NCBI RefSeq assembly: GCF_001579845.1
Contig: NZ_CP007440.1
Location: 6,718,029-6,782,028 of the forward strand
Direction of reading: 5' to 3'
Origin: Rhodoplanes sp. Z2-YC6860
GTDB lineage: Bacteria > Pseudomonadota > Alphaproteobacteria > Rhizobiales > Xanthobacteraceae
DNA: 64,000 nucleotides
Under the pieces are notes generated by a model. That model did no database searches. It saw only the letters and a list, made by a program, of their open reading frames with translations, and was not told where the DNA came from. How positions within the stretch are numbered: the first letter of the stretch is position 1; every line of letters starts with the position of its first letter. A program made the translations under genes and the position numbers. Of this stretch, positions 46,980 to 55,905 are shown piece by piece.

Positions 46980-49832
46980 TCACGCGTGCGGTTGCGTCAG
47001 CAGCGGCTGCTGGTTCGCCGTTGGATCGAACACGGGCATTTCGCCGTGGCCGTCGCCGGTCGCGACCAGGCTCGAAGCCATGGCCTGGCCCAGCAGGGCA
47101 GGGCCCGTTGGCGCGGGTGTTGCGGCGTTGATGACGGTGTTGAGGCCCGTTCCCCCGTCGAGGACGTCGATGCCGCCGTTGCCGATCAGCAAGTCGTCCC
47201 CTGCACCGCCGTTCAGGACGTCGTTGCCGTGGCTGCCGATCAGCACGTCGTCGCCGTCGCCGCCATTGGCGGTGAGCTGCATACCGGACAGGCCGGAGGC
47301 CTCGATGACGTCGTCACCGCCGAGACCATTGATGACGATGCGGTCGTTCGAGTCGAAGTTGGAGATCGTCACCGTGGTGGCGAGCCCCGACACCGTGACC
47401 ACGCCGTTGTTGTTGGTCACGACGATGGCGTCGTCGCCGTTGGTCGCGTTGATGACGACCGTGTCGGCCGCGCCGTCGGCGACGCCGTTTTCACCCAGGT
47501 CGATGTTGACCTTGCTGACGCTGGTCTTGGACAGGTCGTCGACCGTGATGGTGTCCGTCCCACCCAATGCGTTGACGTCGATCGTCTCCATATTGGCCAG
47601 GTCCATCGTGATGGTGCCGACGTCGCGGGTGAGCCGCGCATCCCTGCCGTTCGCCGCGATTTCGATCTGCTCGTTGGCATTGGAGCCGTTGAACACGAGC
47701 GTGTCGTTGCCCGCCCCTCCGTCGACCCGATCGCTGCCTTCGCCGGGGTTCCAGACGAACGTGTCGTCGCCGGCACCGAGCGTGGCCACGTCAGTTCCGC
47801 GTCCCCCGATCACGAGATCGTTGCCGGCGCTGCCGATGATGGTGTCATCGCCGTCGCCGCCGTTGATCGTCAGATTGATCTGACCCGCGTGCAGCCTGGA
47901 GGCGTCGATGGTGTCATTGCCGGCGAGCCCGTTGACGGCGAGCGTGTCGTTCGCGGGCTCGGCGCCGGCGATCGTCACCTGCGCTGCCAGCCCGTTGACG
48001 ACCACCGACGATCCGCTGCTGACCACGCTGATCTTGTCGTCGCCGGCCGTGCCATTGACGATCACGGTGTCGGCTGCGCCGTCGCCCTGACCGCTCCCGC
48101 GCGTCGCCGACAGGTCGATGGCGACCTGCGTCGTATCGGTTCCGGTCAGGTCGTTGACCGTGACGGTGTCGGCGCCCCCCAGAGTCGCAAGCTGAATGTG
48201 CTCGATGCCGTTGAGGTCCATGGTGACGTTGCCGACGTCACGGAACAGCCGCACCCGCTGGCCATTGGCCGAGATGTCGATGCGCTCGGCAACGTTGGCG
48301 CCGTTGAAGACCAACGTATCGGTACCGGCCTGGCCCTCGACGAGGTCGCTGCCGTCGCCCGGATTCCAGATCAAGGTGTCGTTGCCGCTGCCGAGAAACG
48401 CCACGTCATTGCCGCGGCCGCCGGTCACGGTGTCGTTGCCGTCGCCGCCGAGGATCATGTCGGCGCCCTGGCTTCCCGTGATGATGTCGTTACCGGCGCC
48501 GCCATCAATCGTAAGCCCAATCCAATTGGCACTGAGCCCGGAAGCATCGATGGTGTCGTTACCGCCGCCCCCATTGACGACCAGGGTGTCGAGGGTGGGA
48601 TCGGCGCCGTCGATCGTCACGCCCGCAGCGAGCCCATTGACGAAGACAGTGGCGTTGGCGCTGTTGGTGATGCTGATCGTGTCGCTGCCGCCGGTGCCGT
48701 TGACCGTCACGGTGTCCGCCGCACCGTCGCCCTGACCACTCCCGCGCGTCGCCGACAGATCGATGGCGATCTGCGTCACACCGGTGCCGGTCAGATCGCC
48801 GACCACGATATTGTCGGCACCGCCGAGGGCGTTGAGCTGGATGTCCTCGATGCTGGTGAGGTCCATGGTCACGCTGCCCACGTCGCGGGTGAGACTCACC
48901 CGCCCGTGGTTGGCCGTGATGCTCATGTTCTCGTTGATGTTGGCGCCGTTGAACACGAGTGTGTCGTTGCCGTCGCCGCCGTCGACGACGTCGCTGCCGT
49001 CGCCCGGGTTCCAGATGAACGTATCGTCGCCGGTGCCGAGCTGGGCGGTGTCGTTGCCGCGGCCCCCAGTGACGATGTCGTTGCCATCGCCGCCGATCAG
49101 CAGATCGTTGCCGTCGCCGCCGGTGATCGTGTCGTTGCCCGCACCGCCGTCCAGGGTGAGATGGATGAGGCCGGCGAGACCGTTGCCGGCCGTGATGGTG
49201 TCGTCGCCGCCATTGGCGTTGACGACGAGGTTCTCGGTGGTGCCGATATCGAGGGAGAACGGCGCCGGACTGATCCGATCGAAACGCACGCGACTGCCGT
49301 TGGCCGTAATGGTGAACACCTCGGCCGCGTTGCCACCGTTGACCTGGGCGGTGTCGTTGCCGTCGCCGCCCTCCATGAGGTCAGTGCCGTCGCCCGGGTT
49401 CCAGATCATGAGGTCGTTGCCCGATCCTCCGAACATCTGGTCGTCTCCCGAGCCGCCGATCAGCGTGTCGTTACCCGCACCGCCGAACAGAAGATCGTTG
49501 CCGCCTTTGCCCTCCAGCGTGTCGTTGCCCGCGCCACCAAAAAGCTGGTCGTTGCCCGAGCCGCCGATCAGGGTGTCGTTCCCCGCGCCGCCGAACAACT
49601 CGGCGGCGGGCAGTGCGCCATTGACTTCGTTGAGCGAAATCGTGTCGTCCCCGCCCTGCCCGAAGATCTGGATCAACGAAGTGCTGGCAACAGTCGGTTG
49701 GCCATCGATGGCGACGCCGTTGAGGAGCAGACGCCCGGCTGCATCGCGACTGATTTCAAGCGAATTTTCTCGATCATCGCCGAACACCGACAACAAGCCG
49801 GTGCCTGCAGAGAAGCTGGTTTTGATAGCCAT
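46980..49832 (-). CDS. RTX-type calcium-binding secreted protein with repeated modules
   Basis: 950 residues without an N-terminal signal peptide, as expected for type I secretion by an uncleaved C-terminal signal. Residues 80-140 and many later stretches are GGxGxDxLx nonapeptides that form calcium-binding beta-rolls. A larger module beginning (I/V)WNPG(D/E)G(S/T)D recurs at residues 143, 273, 488 and 693. Modules two to four are about 205-215 residues and share [18 protein letters not shown]-like and FNGANxxE segments, so they arose by internal duplication. No enzymatic domain is seen; an adhesin or surface-layer-like role is possible. AAGGATT precedes ATG 49832. The exporter and adaptor genes follow. 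Confidence 0.93.
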   Translation of the reverse strand: MAIKTSFSAGTGLLSVFGDDRENSLEISRDAAGRLLLNGVAIDGQPTVASTSLIQIFGQGGDDTISLNEVNGALPAAELFGGAGNDTLIGGSGNDQLFGGAGNDTLEGKGGNDLLFGGAGNDTLIGGSGDDQMFGGSGNDLMIWNPGDGTDLMEGGDGNDTAQVNGGNAAEVFTITANGSRVRFDRISPAPFSLDIGTTENLVVNANGGDDTITAGNGLAGLIHLTLDGGAGNDTITGGDGNDLLIGGDGNDIVTGGRGNDTAQLGTGDDTFIWNPGDGSDVVDGGDGNDTLVFNGANINENMSITANHGRVSLTRDVGSVTMDLTSIEDIQLNALGGADNIVVGDLTGTGVTQIAIDLSATRGSGQGDGAADTVTVNGTGGSDTISITNSANATVFVNGLAAGVTIDGADPTLDTLVVNGGGGNDTIDASGLSANWIGLTIDGGAGNDIITGSQGADMILGGDGNDTVTGGRGNDVAFLGSGNDTLIWNPGDGSDLVEGQAGTDTLVFNGANVAERIDISANGQRVRLFRDVGNVTMDLNGIEHIQLATLGGADTVTVNDLTGTDTTQVAIDLSATRGSGQGDGAADTVIVNGTAGDDKISVVSSGSSVVVNGLAAQVTIAGAEPANDTLAVNGLAGNDTIDASRLHAGQINLTINGGDGDDTIIGSAGNDLVIGGRGTDVATLGAGDDTFVWNPGEGSDRVDGGAGNDTLVFNGSNANEQIEIAANGRDARLTRDVGTITMDLANMETIDVNALGGTDTITVDDLSKTSVSKVNIDLGENGVADGAADTVVINATNGDDAIVVTNNNGVVTVSGLATTVTISNFDSNDRIVINGLGGDDVIEASGLSGMQLTANGGDGDDVLIGSHGNDVLNGGAGDDLLIGNGGIDVLDGGTGLNTVINAATPAPTGPALLGQAMASSLVATGDGHGEMPVFDPTANQQPLLTQPHA
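47160..49016 (-). repeat. Intragenic tandem modules of the RTX gene
   Basis: Three successive copies of a roughly 600-645-base unit begin at about 49016, 48371 and 47756 reading leftward, each opening with the WNPG codons. The first two share near-identical stretches; the third is more diverged and lacks the GSGQGDG insert. A shorter, older copy starts near 49406. Confidence 0.75.
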
Positions 49833-50019
49833 AGTCGTAATCCTTTTGAAGATAGCTTTGTGAGCAGTGAGGTCGCGCTACTTTCTGATCTCGCTCTCGG
49901 CGAAATTCAGCGCGACATTGTCGGGAGAACCGACGCTCAGCGTCCTTTGATCGAAGGATCGTCGATCACAAATGACCCTGCGAAGAATCAACCCGACGTG
50001 ATCGATACGCGAACACCGG

Positions 50020-50275
50020 GGTTATCAGGCTGACTGGATCAGAGCCTTTGCCACCGAGATGCACGTTTGGACCAATATCCCGCCAAGATGCAGTCGCACT
50101 TCAGCCGCATCTCTGCTGTGTTCGGAATTTGGTCGAGCGGCTCTTCGATGAGATCAAACAGTGTCGGCGGGTCGAGACACGCTACGACAAACTCGCAGCC
50201 AATGACCTCGCCTTCATCCAGCTTGCATCAATCCGGCTTTGGCTGTGCGTTTGTGCGCCGGGGCACGAGCCATAA
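50020..50275 (+). pseudogene. IS5-family transposase remnant
   Basis: A decayed C-terminal fragment of a DDE transposase. From 50020 the first frame reads GYQADWIRAF, then WTNIPPRCSR, matching the GYDADWIR...IPPK region. After a frame change the fragment continues from 50126 as NLVERLFDEIKQCRRVETRY, followed by DKLAANDLAFIQLASIRLWL, the conserved end of IS5-type transposases with the last acidic catalytic position in ERLF. The first part of the gene is absent, so this is a relic. No terminal repeats could be paired. Confidence 0.8.
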
Positions 50276-50313
50276 GCGCGTTTACGCGCGCCTTCGACGC
50301 GCGTAAACGCGCT
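50275..50313. repeat. Perfect 16-bp inverted repeat (hairpin)
   Basis: AGCGCGTTTACGCGCG (50275-50290) and its exact complement (50298-50313) with a 7-base loop. It lies between the transposase relic and the end of a leftward Bug gene. No T-run follows on either side, so it may be a repeat or a protein site rather than a simple terminator. Confidence 0.7.
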
Positions 50314-50340
50314 AGTGGCAGCTTCCAGAAGGACAGCGCG

Positions 50341-51309
50341 TTAGTTGAACGCGCCCTTCTTCTCCAGCGCCTCCCACTTCTCCGTCTCGCTCTTGAGATA
50401 ATCGCGGAGCTTCTCCGGCGGGCCGCCGATGAAACGATAGCCGAGCGCGAGCTCCTTCTCGCGCATGTCAGGCCGGTCGATGATGGTCTGCAGATCGCGG
50501 TTGATCTTGTCGATGATCGGCTTCGGCGTGCCCTTCGGCGCAAAGAAGCCGTACCAGCTCGACTCGTTCTTCATGTTCACGCCGGATTCCGCGAGCGTCG
50601 GGACGTCGGGCAGGAGCTTGGTTCGCGACGGGCCGTTGACGGCGAGCGCGCGGACCTTGCCCGAGTTGATATGCGGCAGCGAACCGCCCGCGGTGGTGAA
50701 CCAGATCTCGGTGCGGCCGGAGAACACGTCCGCATAGGCCTGCGACATCTGGCTGTAAGGCACGTGCTGCATCTTGATGCCGGCAACGTCCATGAAAAGC
50801 ACTGTCGCGAGGTGCGCGCTCGAACCGATACCGACCGAGGCGTAGTTCAGCTTGCCCGGATTGGCCTTGGCGGCGGCGATCACGTCCTGCACCGACTTGT
50901 ACGGCGTGCTGGGGGCCACCGAGAAAATCTCGAGCGCGGTGCCGACCAGCATGATCGGCTCGAAGCTCGTCTCGGGATTGAACGACGTGCTTGGTGCCAG
51001 CACCGGGTTGGTGCTGAGCGTCTGCGCCCCGAAATGCAGCGTGTAACCGTCAGGCGCGGCCTGCGCCGCGGCGGCAGCGCCAATGTTGCCGCCGGCGCCC
51101 GGCCGGTTCTCGACAATCACCTGCTGACCCCACATGGTGCTCAGCCGGTCGGCGATGAGCCGCCCAAGAATGTCGATCGCGCCCGCAGGAGAGAACGCGA
51201 TGACGACTTTGACGGTGCGGTTCGGATAATCCTGCTGCGCGAGCGCACTGCGTTCCAACCCCAGGAACACCGTCAAGGCCACAACGGCGCCAACCCACTT
51301 CGATCGCAT
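50341..51309 (-). CDS. Bug/TctC-family periplasmic binding protein
   Basis: 322 residues; signal peptide MRSKWVGAVVALTVFLGLE ends SALAQ. Family markers are DYPNRTVKVVIAFSPAGAID, APDGYTLHFGAQTL, YASVGIGSSAHLATVL, QHVPYSQMSQAYADV and VPTLAESGVN. The start is ATG 51309, 7 nt after GGAGG; ATG 51315 is too close to that ribosome site. It is divergent from the Rieske gene. No TctAB genes are in the window. Confidence 0.9.
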   Translation of the reverse strand: MRSKWVGAVVALTVFLGLERSALAQQDYPNRTVKVVIAFSPAGAIDILGRLIADRLSTMWGQQVIVENRPGAGGNIGAAAAAQAAPDGYTLHFGAQTLSTNPVLAPSTSFNPETSFEPIMLVGTALEIFSVAPSTPYKSVQDVIAAAKANPGKLNYASVGIGSSAHLATVLFMDVAGIKMQHVPYSQMSQAYADVFSGRTEIWFTTAGGSLPHINSGKVRALAVNGPSRTKLLPDVPTLAESGVNMKNESSWYGFFAPKGTPKPIIDKINRDLQTIIDRPDMREKELALGYRFIGGPPEKLRDYLKSETEKWEALEKKGAFN

Positions 51310-51408
51310 TGCCATCCTCCCGAACTCCCGCGCCTTATCGGCTTGCGGCGCAGCATGACTGCGGCCGGGCGCGAAATCAACGCATCAGCCATGCGGGTGC
51401 GGCGAACA

Positions 51409-51459
51409 CTGGCTGTGCACAATGCCAGCCTTCTCGACCAACCCACTCCAGCGTGTGAT
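51409..51459 (-). pseudogene. Vestigial Bug-gene 3' end
   Basis: Read leftward this encodes RWSGLVEKAGIVHSQ, nearly the same as the C-terminus RWGGLVEKAGILHSQ of the Bug gene ending at 54455. The 51 bases align without gaps to 54458-54508 with about ten differences. No upstream part of the gene is present. It sits in the 227-base spacer before the Rieske gene. Confidence 0.65.
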
Positions 51460-51536
51460 GATGCGTCCGGCTGGCCGCCCGCGCGTCAGCAGCGCCAAAA
51501 ACACCAGCTGCAGAAACATCAGCCAAGGGAGCGGAA

Positions 51537-51902
51537 ATGACAGAGCTCTTTGTCGCCAAACTCGATGACTTCAAGGAGGGCGATCGCCGCATCGTGCAGT
51601 CCCCCAAAGGCGAGATCGGCGTGTTTCATCACGCGGGGGCGTTCTACGCCTACGCGAACAATTGCGTTCACTCGGGCGGGCCGGCTTGTGAGGGGATCAC
51701 GATTCCCAAGGTCATCGACATCATCGCCGACGACAAGACCTATCAGGGCCAGACCTTCGACGAGAGCACGATGCACTTCGTCTGTCCGTGGCATGGCTAC
51801 GAATACGACCTGAAAACCGGCGTCTGCGTCGGCGATCCGCGCCTGAAGCTGCGCCGCTACGACGTCGTCCAGCGCGACGACACCGTCTATGTGATCGCCT
51901 GA
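51537..51902 (+). CDS. Rieske [2Fe-2S] ferredoxin-like protein
   Basis: 121 residues with the Rieske ligand pairs C43-V-H45 and C83-P-W-H86 (CPWHGYEYD). The 37 residues between the pairs exceed the usual 15-20, owing to an insert from about G53 to S78. Such small Rieske proteins donate electrons to oxygenases or form oxygenase subunits. No oxygenase alpha subunit is adjacent; the gene ends 12 bases before an amidohydrolase, suggesting co-transcription in degradation of an aromatic or heterocyclic compound. Confidence 0.9.
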   Translation: MTELFVAKLDDFKEGDRRIVQSPKGEIGVFHHAGAFYAYANNCVHSGGPACEGITIPKVIDIIADDKTYQGQTFDESTMHFVCPWHGYEYDLKTGVCVGDPRLKLRRYDVVQRDDTVYVIA

Positions 51903-51914
51903 ACGGAGGACGCC

Positions 51915-53132
51915 ATGAACATCCAGACCCCCGTGAACGAAGTCCGCAATCTTCGGTTCGATCAGTTCTCGTCGCTCGAGTCGCTGGCCAAGGCGACCGA
52001 GCAGGCCCGCAAACGCAACTACCAGGATTTCGTGATCGTCGATGTGGACTCGCATCATTACGAGAGCGAGTCCTACGGCCAGATCTTCAAATACATCGAG
52101 AGCCCGGTGCTTCGCCGGCAGGCGATCGAATCCTCCGCGCGTGGGGGGCGTTCCAGCATGCTGGGCGGAACGGTCGGCTATCAGGACATCGGCGGCCGCA
52201 TCACGCGCCACTGGCTGCGCAAGCACGAGAAGGTCGAGGACACCACCAAGCACCGCGACATCACGACGACGCTGCGCTGGATGGACGCCATGGGCGTCGA
52301 CTACGCGTGCCTGTTCCCGACGCCGATGCTATTCCTCGGCACGCATCCGCAGGTCGAGATCGAGGTCGCGATGTCGCGCGCCTATAACCGCTGGCTGTGC
52401 GAGGAGATCCTGGCGAAGGAAAAACGCATCATCTCGATGCTCTACCTGCCGTTCAACGATCCGGACGCCACCTACAAGATGGTGAAGGACTTCGGCGACA
52501 AGCCGGGCGTGGTCGGCTTCATGGTGACGTCACCGCGCTACAAGCCCGTGCACGACAACGCCTATATGAAGACCTACCGGCTGATGGAGGAGATGGGCAA
52601 GCCGATCTCCTTCCACGCGGCCTACAACTGGAACGACCAATCCTTGCAGCTGACGAACCGCTTCATCGGCGTGCATGCGCTCGGCTTCATGTGGTTCAAC
52701 ATGGTCCACATGACCAACTGGGTGGTGAACGGACTGCCTGAGCGCTTCCCCAAGCTCAAGGTGATGTGGATCGAAAGCGGCCTGACCTGGGCCTACAGCC
52801 TGATGCAGCGCCTCGATCACTCCTACAAGATGCGCACCTCGGACTGTCCCTCGCTCAAGCGCAAGCCCAGCGAATACATGCGCGAGATGTACTATTCGAG
52901 CCAGCCCATGGAGGTGCCCGACGATCCTTCGATCCTCGAGGCCACCTTCAAGATGATCAACGCGGAAACGCAGCTCGTCTGGTCGTCGGACTATCCGCAC
53001 TGGGACTTCGACCTGCCGGGCGTGATCTACGACCTGCCGTTCCTGAACGAGAAGGCCAAGCGCAACATCCTCGGCGGCAACGCCGCGCGGCTGTTCAATC
53101 TCGATACCAAGCCGGTGAAGAAGATTCCGTAG
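51915..53132 (+). CDS. Amidohydrolase family 2 metal-dependent hydrolase/decarboxylase
   Basis: 405 residues of the ACMSD-like amidohydrolase family. Metal-site features are DVDSHHYE near residue 45, the His in PISFHAAYN near residue 235, and the Asp in WSSDYPHWD near residue 357. These enzymes hydrolyse or decarboxylate aromatic-type acids. It follows the Rieske gene closely, so a two-gene catabolic unit is likely; the substrate is unknown. GGAGG precedes the ATG. Confidence 0.9.
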   Translation: MNIQTPVNEVRNLRFDQFSSLESLAKATEQARKRNYQDFVIVDVDSHHYESESYGQIFKYIESPVLRRQAIESSARGGRSSMLGGTVGYQDIGGRITRHWLRKHEKVEDTTKHRDITTTLRWMDAMGVDYACLFPTPMLFLGTHPQVEIEVAMSRAYNRWLCEEILAKEKRIISMLYLPFNDPDATYKMVKDFGDKPGVVGFMVTSPRYKPVHDNAYMKTYRLMEEMGKPISFHAAYNWNDQSLQLTNRFIGVHALGFMWFNMVHMTNWVVNGLPERFPKLKVMWIESGLTWAYSLMQRLDHSYKMRTSDCPSLKRKPSEYMREMYYSSQPMEVPDDPSILEATFKMINAETQLVWSSDYPHWDFDLPGVIYDLPFLNEKAKRNILGGNAARLFNLDTKPVKKIP

Positions 53133-53522
53133 CCGGTAACGCATCAACGACACGGCCCTCCGCAGTTCCCCGCAAACGTGATTCATCGTGCCCCGGATGT
53201 GGTTTTCGCTGGGCGCTGCCTCCTTCTTTCCCTCGCATGTCTGAGGGAGCGGAGCGCCAAGGCTTGAACCCAGGACCCTCTGACTAAGAATCAGCATCTA
53301 CCTAAATGATTTCAGTGACTTACATATCGCAAGGAGAGCTCGTCAGATTTTTGGCGCTTGTGGGCGCTTTTTGGCTCCCCACTTGCGGGGTCCGCGCGAA
53401 TAAGAAACAACGGCGAATTCGAAGATGCTGCCACTTAAAATCCACTGTTGACGTTCGATTAGGAACTTTACGAGAACATCCCAGGTTAATAGTCTCCTAG
53501 CTTGATTTGGGGAGTGGTGACG
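53133..53522. other. AT-richer spacer at left edge of Fic island
   Basis: 390 bases. They contain the tRNA-Lys-like fragment (53250-53303) and, from about 53310, base composition visibly richer in A and T than the flanks. A short open frame at 53306-53500 has no family resemblance. The promoter of the antitoxin/Fic pair should lie near the end. Confidence 0.5.
53250..53303 (-). other. tRNA-Lys(CTT)-like 3' fragment, possible integration scar
   Basis: Read leftward: a D-arm end GGTAGATGC, an anticodon stem CTGA/TCAG around TTCTTAG (anticodon CTT, lysine), variable AGGGTC, then T-arm CTGGG-TTCAAGC-CTTGG. The 5' acceptor strand and the CCA end are missing, so it is not a functional tRNA. Tails of this kind are left where islands integrate into tRNA genes. 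Confidence 0.4.
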
Positions 53523-53699
53523 ATGACAAAAGACCTAGAACAACTCATCGAGCGTTCTCGTGGCATTGAGATGACCCCTGATCAACTGCGGGAGCAACGT
53601 CGCAGCTTTGCGTATGGCAATACGCATATTGAAAACGATCGTATCACCCGTGAGATGATCGCGGCTGTCGATGCGAAGGTTGAGGCGGAGCGGAGATAA
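53523..53699 (+). CDS. Fic-associated antitoxin (VbhA-like)
   Basis: 58 residues, mostly charged helix, ending 5 bases before the Fic gene. Residues 29-45 (FAYGNTHIENDRITREM) resemble the inhibitory helix of class I Fic antitoxins, whose motif is (S/T)xxxE(G/N); here E37-N38 fit while the S/T position four before is Asn33, with Thr34 next to it. The expected role is to block the ATP site of the Fic protein. GGGGAG lies upstream of ATG 53523. Confidence 0.7.
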   Translation: MTKDLEQLIERSRGIEMTPDQLREQRRSFAYGNTHIENDRITREMIAAVDAKVEAERR

Positions 53700-53704
53700 T
53701 TGCC

Positions 53705-54361
53705 GTGTCAGGCGATCGCCACAGCGTCGCCGAAACCGCCGCACTCCTTACCGATCCGGATGAAATCGCTCGTCGCGAGGCCGAAAACGGTATTCGGCAG
53801 TTTAACCTCACGCTCGATATTATACGCACACATGTAAAGGACGCGGAGCGCCCTTTTCGTTTGCGGTCAAGTACGATCCTACAGTTGCACAAGGCAGCGT
53901 TGGACGGCTTGCACCCATTGGCCGGAACTTGGCGGAATACACCGGTAACAATTGGCGGAAGCGGTCACAAACCACCTGAGGCCGCTTTCGTCTCCGAAGA
54001 AATTGAAGCGATGTGCGCCTACGTCAACGAACACTGGAGCACATCGAACGCACTTCATCTTGCCGCTTACGTGTTGTGGAAGCTGAATTGGATCCATCCA
54101 TTTTCAGATGGAAATGGCCGCACTGCACGCGCCGTCTCATATGTTGTTCTTAGCGCAAAGCTCGACAGTCTACTGCCTGGCGCTCCCACAATTCCGGATC
54201 AGATAGCTTCAAATAAGAAGCCGTATTACGACGCACTCGAAGCGGCAGATGGCCAGCTAACTGCCGGCAAGATCGACGTCAGCACCCTCGAAAAAATGTT
54301 GGATGCGATGCTCGCGCACCAGCTACTCAACGCTGCGAAGCAAGCGTCAGGCCACCAATAA
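53705..54361 (+). CDS. Fic-domain AMP-transferase (toxin)
   Basis: 218 residues with the canonical motif HPFSDGNGRTAR (catalytic H131), so AMPylation activity is expected, and a flap segment VTIGGSGHKPPEAAFV that positions the target. There is no inhibitory (S/T)xxxE(G/N) helix near its own N- or C-terminus, consistent with regulation by the small protein upstream. Start GTG 53705 has GGAGA upstream. The gene is less GC-rich than its surroundings, a sign of transfer. Confidence 0.92.
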   Translation: MSGDRHSVAETAALLTDPDEIARREAENGIRQFNLTLDIIRTHVKDAERPFRLRSSTILQLHKAALDGLHPLAGTWRNTPVTIGGSGHKPPEAAFVSEEIEAMCAYVNEHWSTSNALHLAAYVLWKLNWIHPFSDGNGRTARAVSYVVLSAKLDSLLPGAPTIPDQIASNKKPYYDALEAADGQLTAGKIDVSTLEKMLDAMLAHQLLNAAKQASGHQ

Positions 54362-54454
54362 ACATCTTTCCAGGCTGCCATGCGACCTGGAAAAATGAGG
54401 GTCATACTACGGCTCGAGTCCAGGCCCCGAGACGCCCACATCACCGTGGCCCCA

Positions 54455-55453
54455 TTACTGGCTGTGCAGAATCCCCGCCTTTTCCACGAGCCCACCCCAA
54501 CGCGTGATCTCGCTGTCGACAAACTTTTTGAACTCCTCAGGCGGCGGCGAGAGCTGCGGTATCGCGCCGTCCTCGGCCAGCAGGTGCTGCACCTCGGGCT
54601 CCTTCATCACCTCGCGGATTTCGTTTGCGAGCTTGTCGACGATGTCCTTGGGCACGCCGGCGCCGGTCGAGATCGAATGCCATGACGCGGTGTCGTAGCC
54701 CGGCATGCCCACCTCGGAGAGCGGCGGCAGATCGGGCAGCGCCTGCACGCGTTCGAGCGTGGTGACGCCGAGCGCACGCACCTTGCCGCCCAGCACCAGC
54801 GCTTTGGCCGGCGGCACATCGGCGAACATGAACTGCACATGGCCGCCGGCGACATCCTGCAAGGCCGGCATGGTGCCCTTGTAAGGCACGTGCACGACGT
54901 TCAATCCGAACATGCTCTTGAACAACTCGCCATTGAGATGATGGATCGTGCCAGGTCCGGGCGACGCGAAGGTCAATTCGCCCGGCTTCTCGCGCGCGAG
55001 CTTGACGAGGTCGGCAACCGATTGCACCGGCAACTCGGGATTGACCACCAGCACGTAGGGCATCCGCGCAATCAGCGCGATCGGCGTGATGTCCTTGCGC
55101 GGATCGTAAGGCAGGCTTTTTCGCACATTGACGTTGATGGCGAGCGCGGTGCTCGACGCCATCATGATGGTATATCCGTCCGGCGTGCCGTGAGCGACGG
55201 CGTTGACGGCCGGCAGGCCGCCACCGCCCGCGCGATGATCGATGATGAAAGGCTTGCCGAGCCGCTGCTCGAGCTTCTGGCCGATGATGCGCGCGATCAG
55301 GCCGGTCGAGCCGCCCGGCGCGAACGGCACCACGAAGGTGACAGGGCGGCTCGGATAGTCCTTCGCGGATTCCTCGGCGCTGCCTCCACCCGGCGATACC
55401 GTCCACAGCGCGATCGCGGCACTGATGACCAACGCGGCTCGTACGATCGTCAT
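54455..55453 (-). CDS. Bug/TctC-family periplasmic binding protein
   Basis: 332 residues; signal peptide MTIVRAALVISAAIALWTV leading to GGGSAEE. Family markers are DYPSRPVTFVVPFAPGGSTG, TPDGYTIMMASSTA, FASPGPGTIHHLNGELF, VHVPYKGTMPALQDV and LPPLSEVGMPGYD. GGGAGGAAGA precedes ATG 55453. Its last 51 bases recur in degraded form at 51409, on the other side of the Rieske-amidohydrolase-Fic segment. Confidence 0.9.
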   Translation of the reverse strand: MTIVRAALVISAAIALWTVSPGGGSAEESAKDYPSRPVTFVVPFAPGGSTGLIARIIGQKLEQRLGKPFIIDHRAGGGGLPAVNAVAHGTPDGYTIMMASSTALAINVNVRKSLPYDPRKDITPIALIARMPYVLVVNPELPVQSVADLVKLAREKPGELTFASPGPGTIHHLNGELFKSMFGLNVVHVPYKGTMPALQDVAGGHVQFMFADVPPAKALVLGGKVRALGVTTLERVQALPDLPPLSEVGMPGYDTASWHSISTGAGVPKDIVDKLANEIREVMKEPEVQHLLAEDGAIPQLSPPPEEFKKFVDSEITRWGGLVEKAGILHSQ

Positions 55454-55698
55454 TCTTCCTCCCGAAGTCTTTTTGTCTTCCTCGCATCTTAACGGCGGTG
55501 CTCTGGGATGGCAGCCGCCGCGAGAAACAACCACGCGATCACGATCACTGCGTTGTTTCCAGTACGTCAGAGCATTTCTGAGTGCTGCGTTGGAACCACA
55601 GAATTCGTGAAATGTGGCGGGAACGCTGCGCTGCAACAAGCGTTATCGGGGGCCGAGCGCGCGGGAATGCGCGCGATGGACATGGAGGCACGTTGGAA

Positions 55699-55905
55699 AT
55701 GCGGATGTACAGCCCCGCCGAGCTGGACGTGATGGCCGAAGCGTATCTCAAAGCGCTCGACAAGCTGCCGGTCGCTCGACCAACGATCGAGCTCACTCAG
55801 CGGCTCGTCGAGGAGATCGGCGCTGCCGTGGCCGACGGCCTCCGCGACGAAGACGAGCTGGCCGCCGCCGCGCTCGCGCGCAGCAACCTGAGACCGGAGC
55901 TCTGA
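55699..55905 (+). CDS. Small hypothetical protein
   Basis: 68 residues (MRMYSPAELDVMAEAYLKAL...) predicted to be helical and acidic, with no signal peptide or known motif. ATG 55699 has GGAGG about 10 nt upstream; the open frame extends to 55582 but the extra residues look non-coding. Its codon use resembles real genes nearby. Existence is moderately likely; function unknown. Confidence 0.5.
   Translation: MRMYSPAELDVMAEAYLKALDKLPVARPTIELTQRLVEEIGAAVADGLRDEDELAAAALARSNLRPEL

Noticed and set aside
47160-49016. RTX repeats considered as an assembly artefact
   Set aside because: Modules differ from each other by many substitutions and keep one open frame, so they are genuine diverged duplications.
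46782-50033. A rightward open frame of about 1080 codons opposite the RTX gene and the HlyB start
   Set aside because: It is the antisense of a GC-rich repeat gene. Its composition mirrors the GGxGxD repeats, it has no ribosome site, and the opposite strand encodes an unmistakable RTX protein.
53306-53500. A rightward 64-codon frame before the antitoxin
   Set aside because: It begins at the tRNA-like fragment, has no ribosome site and no family resemblance; AT-rich chance frame.
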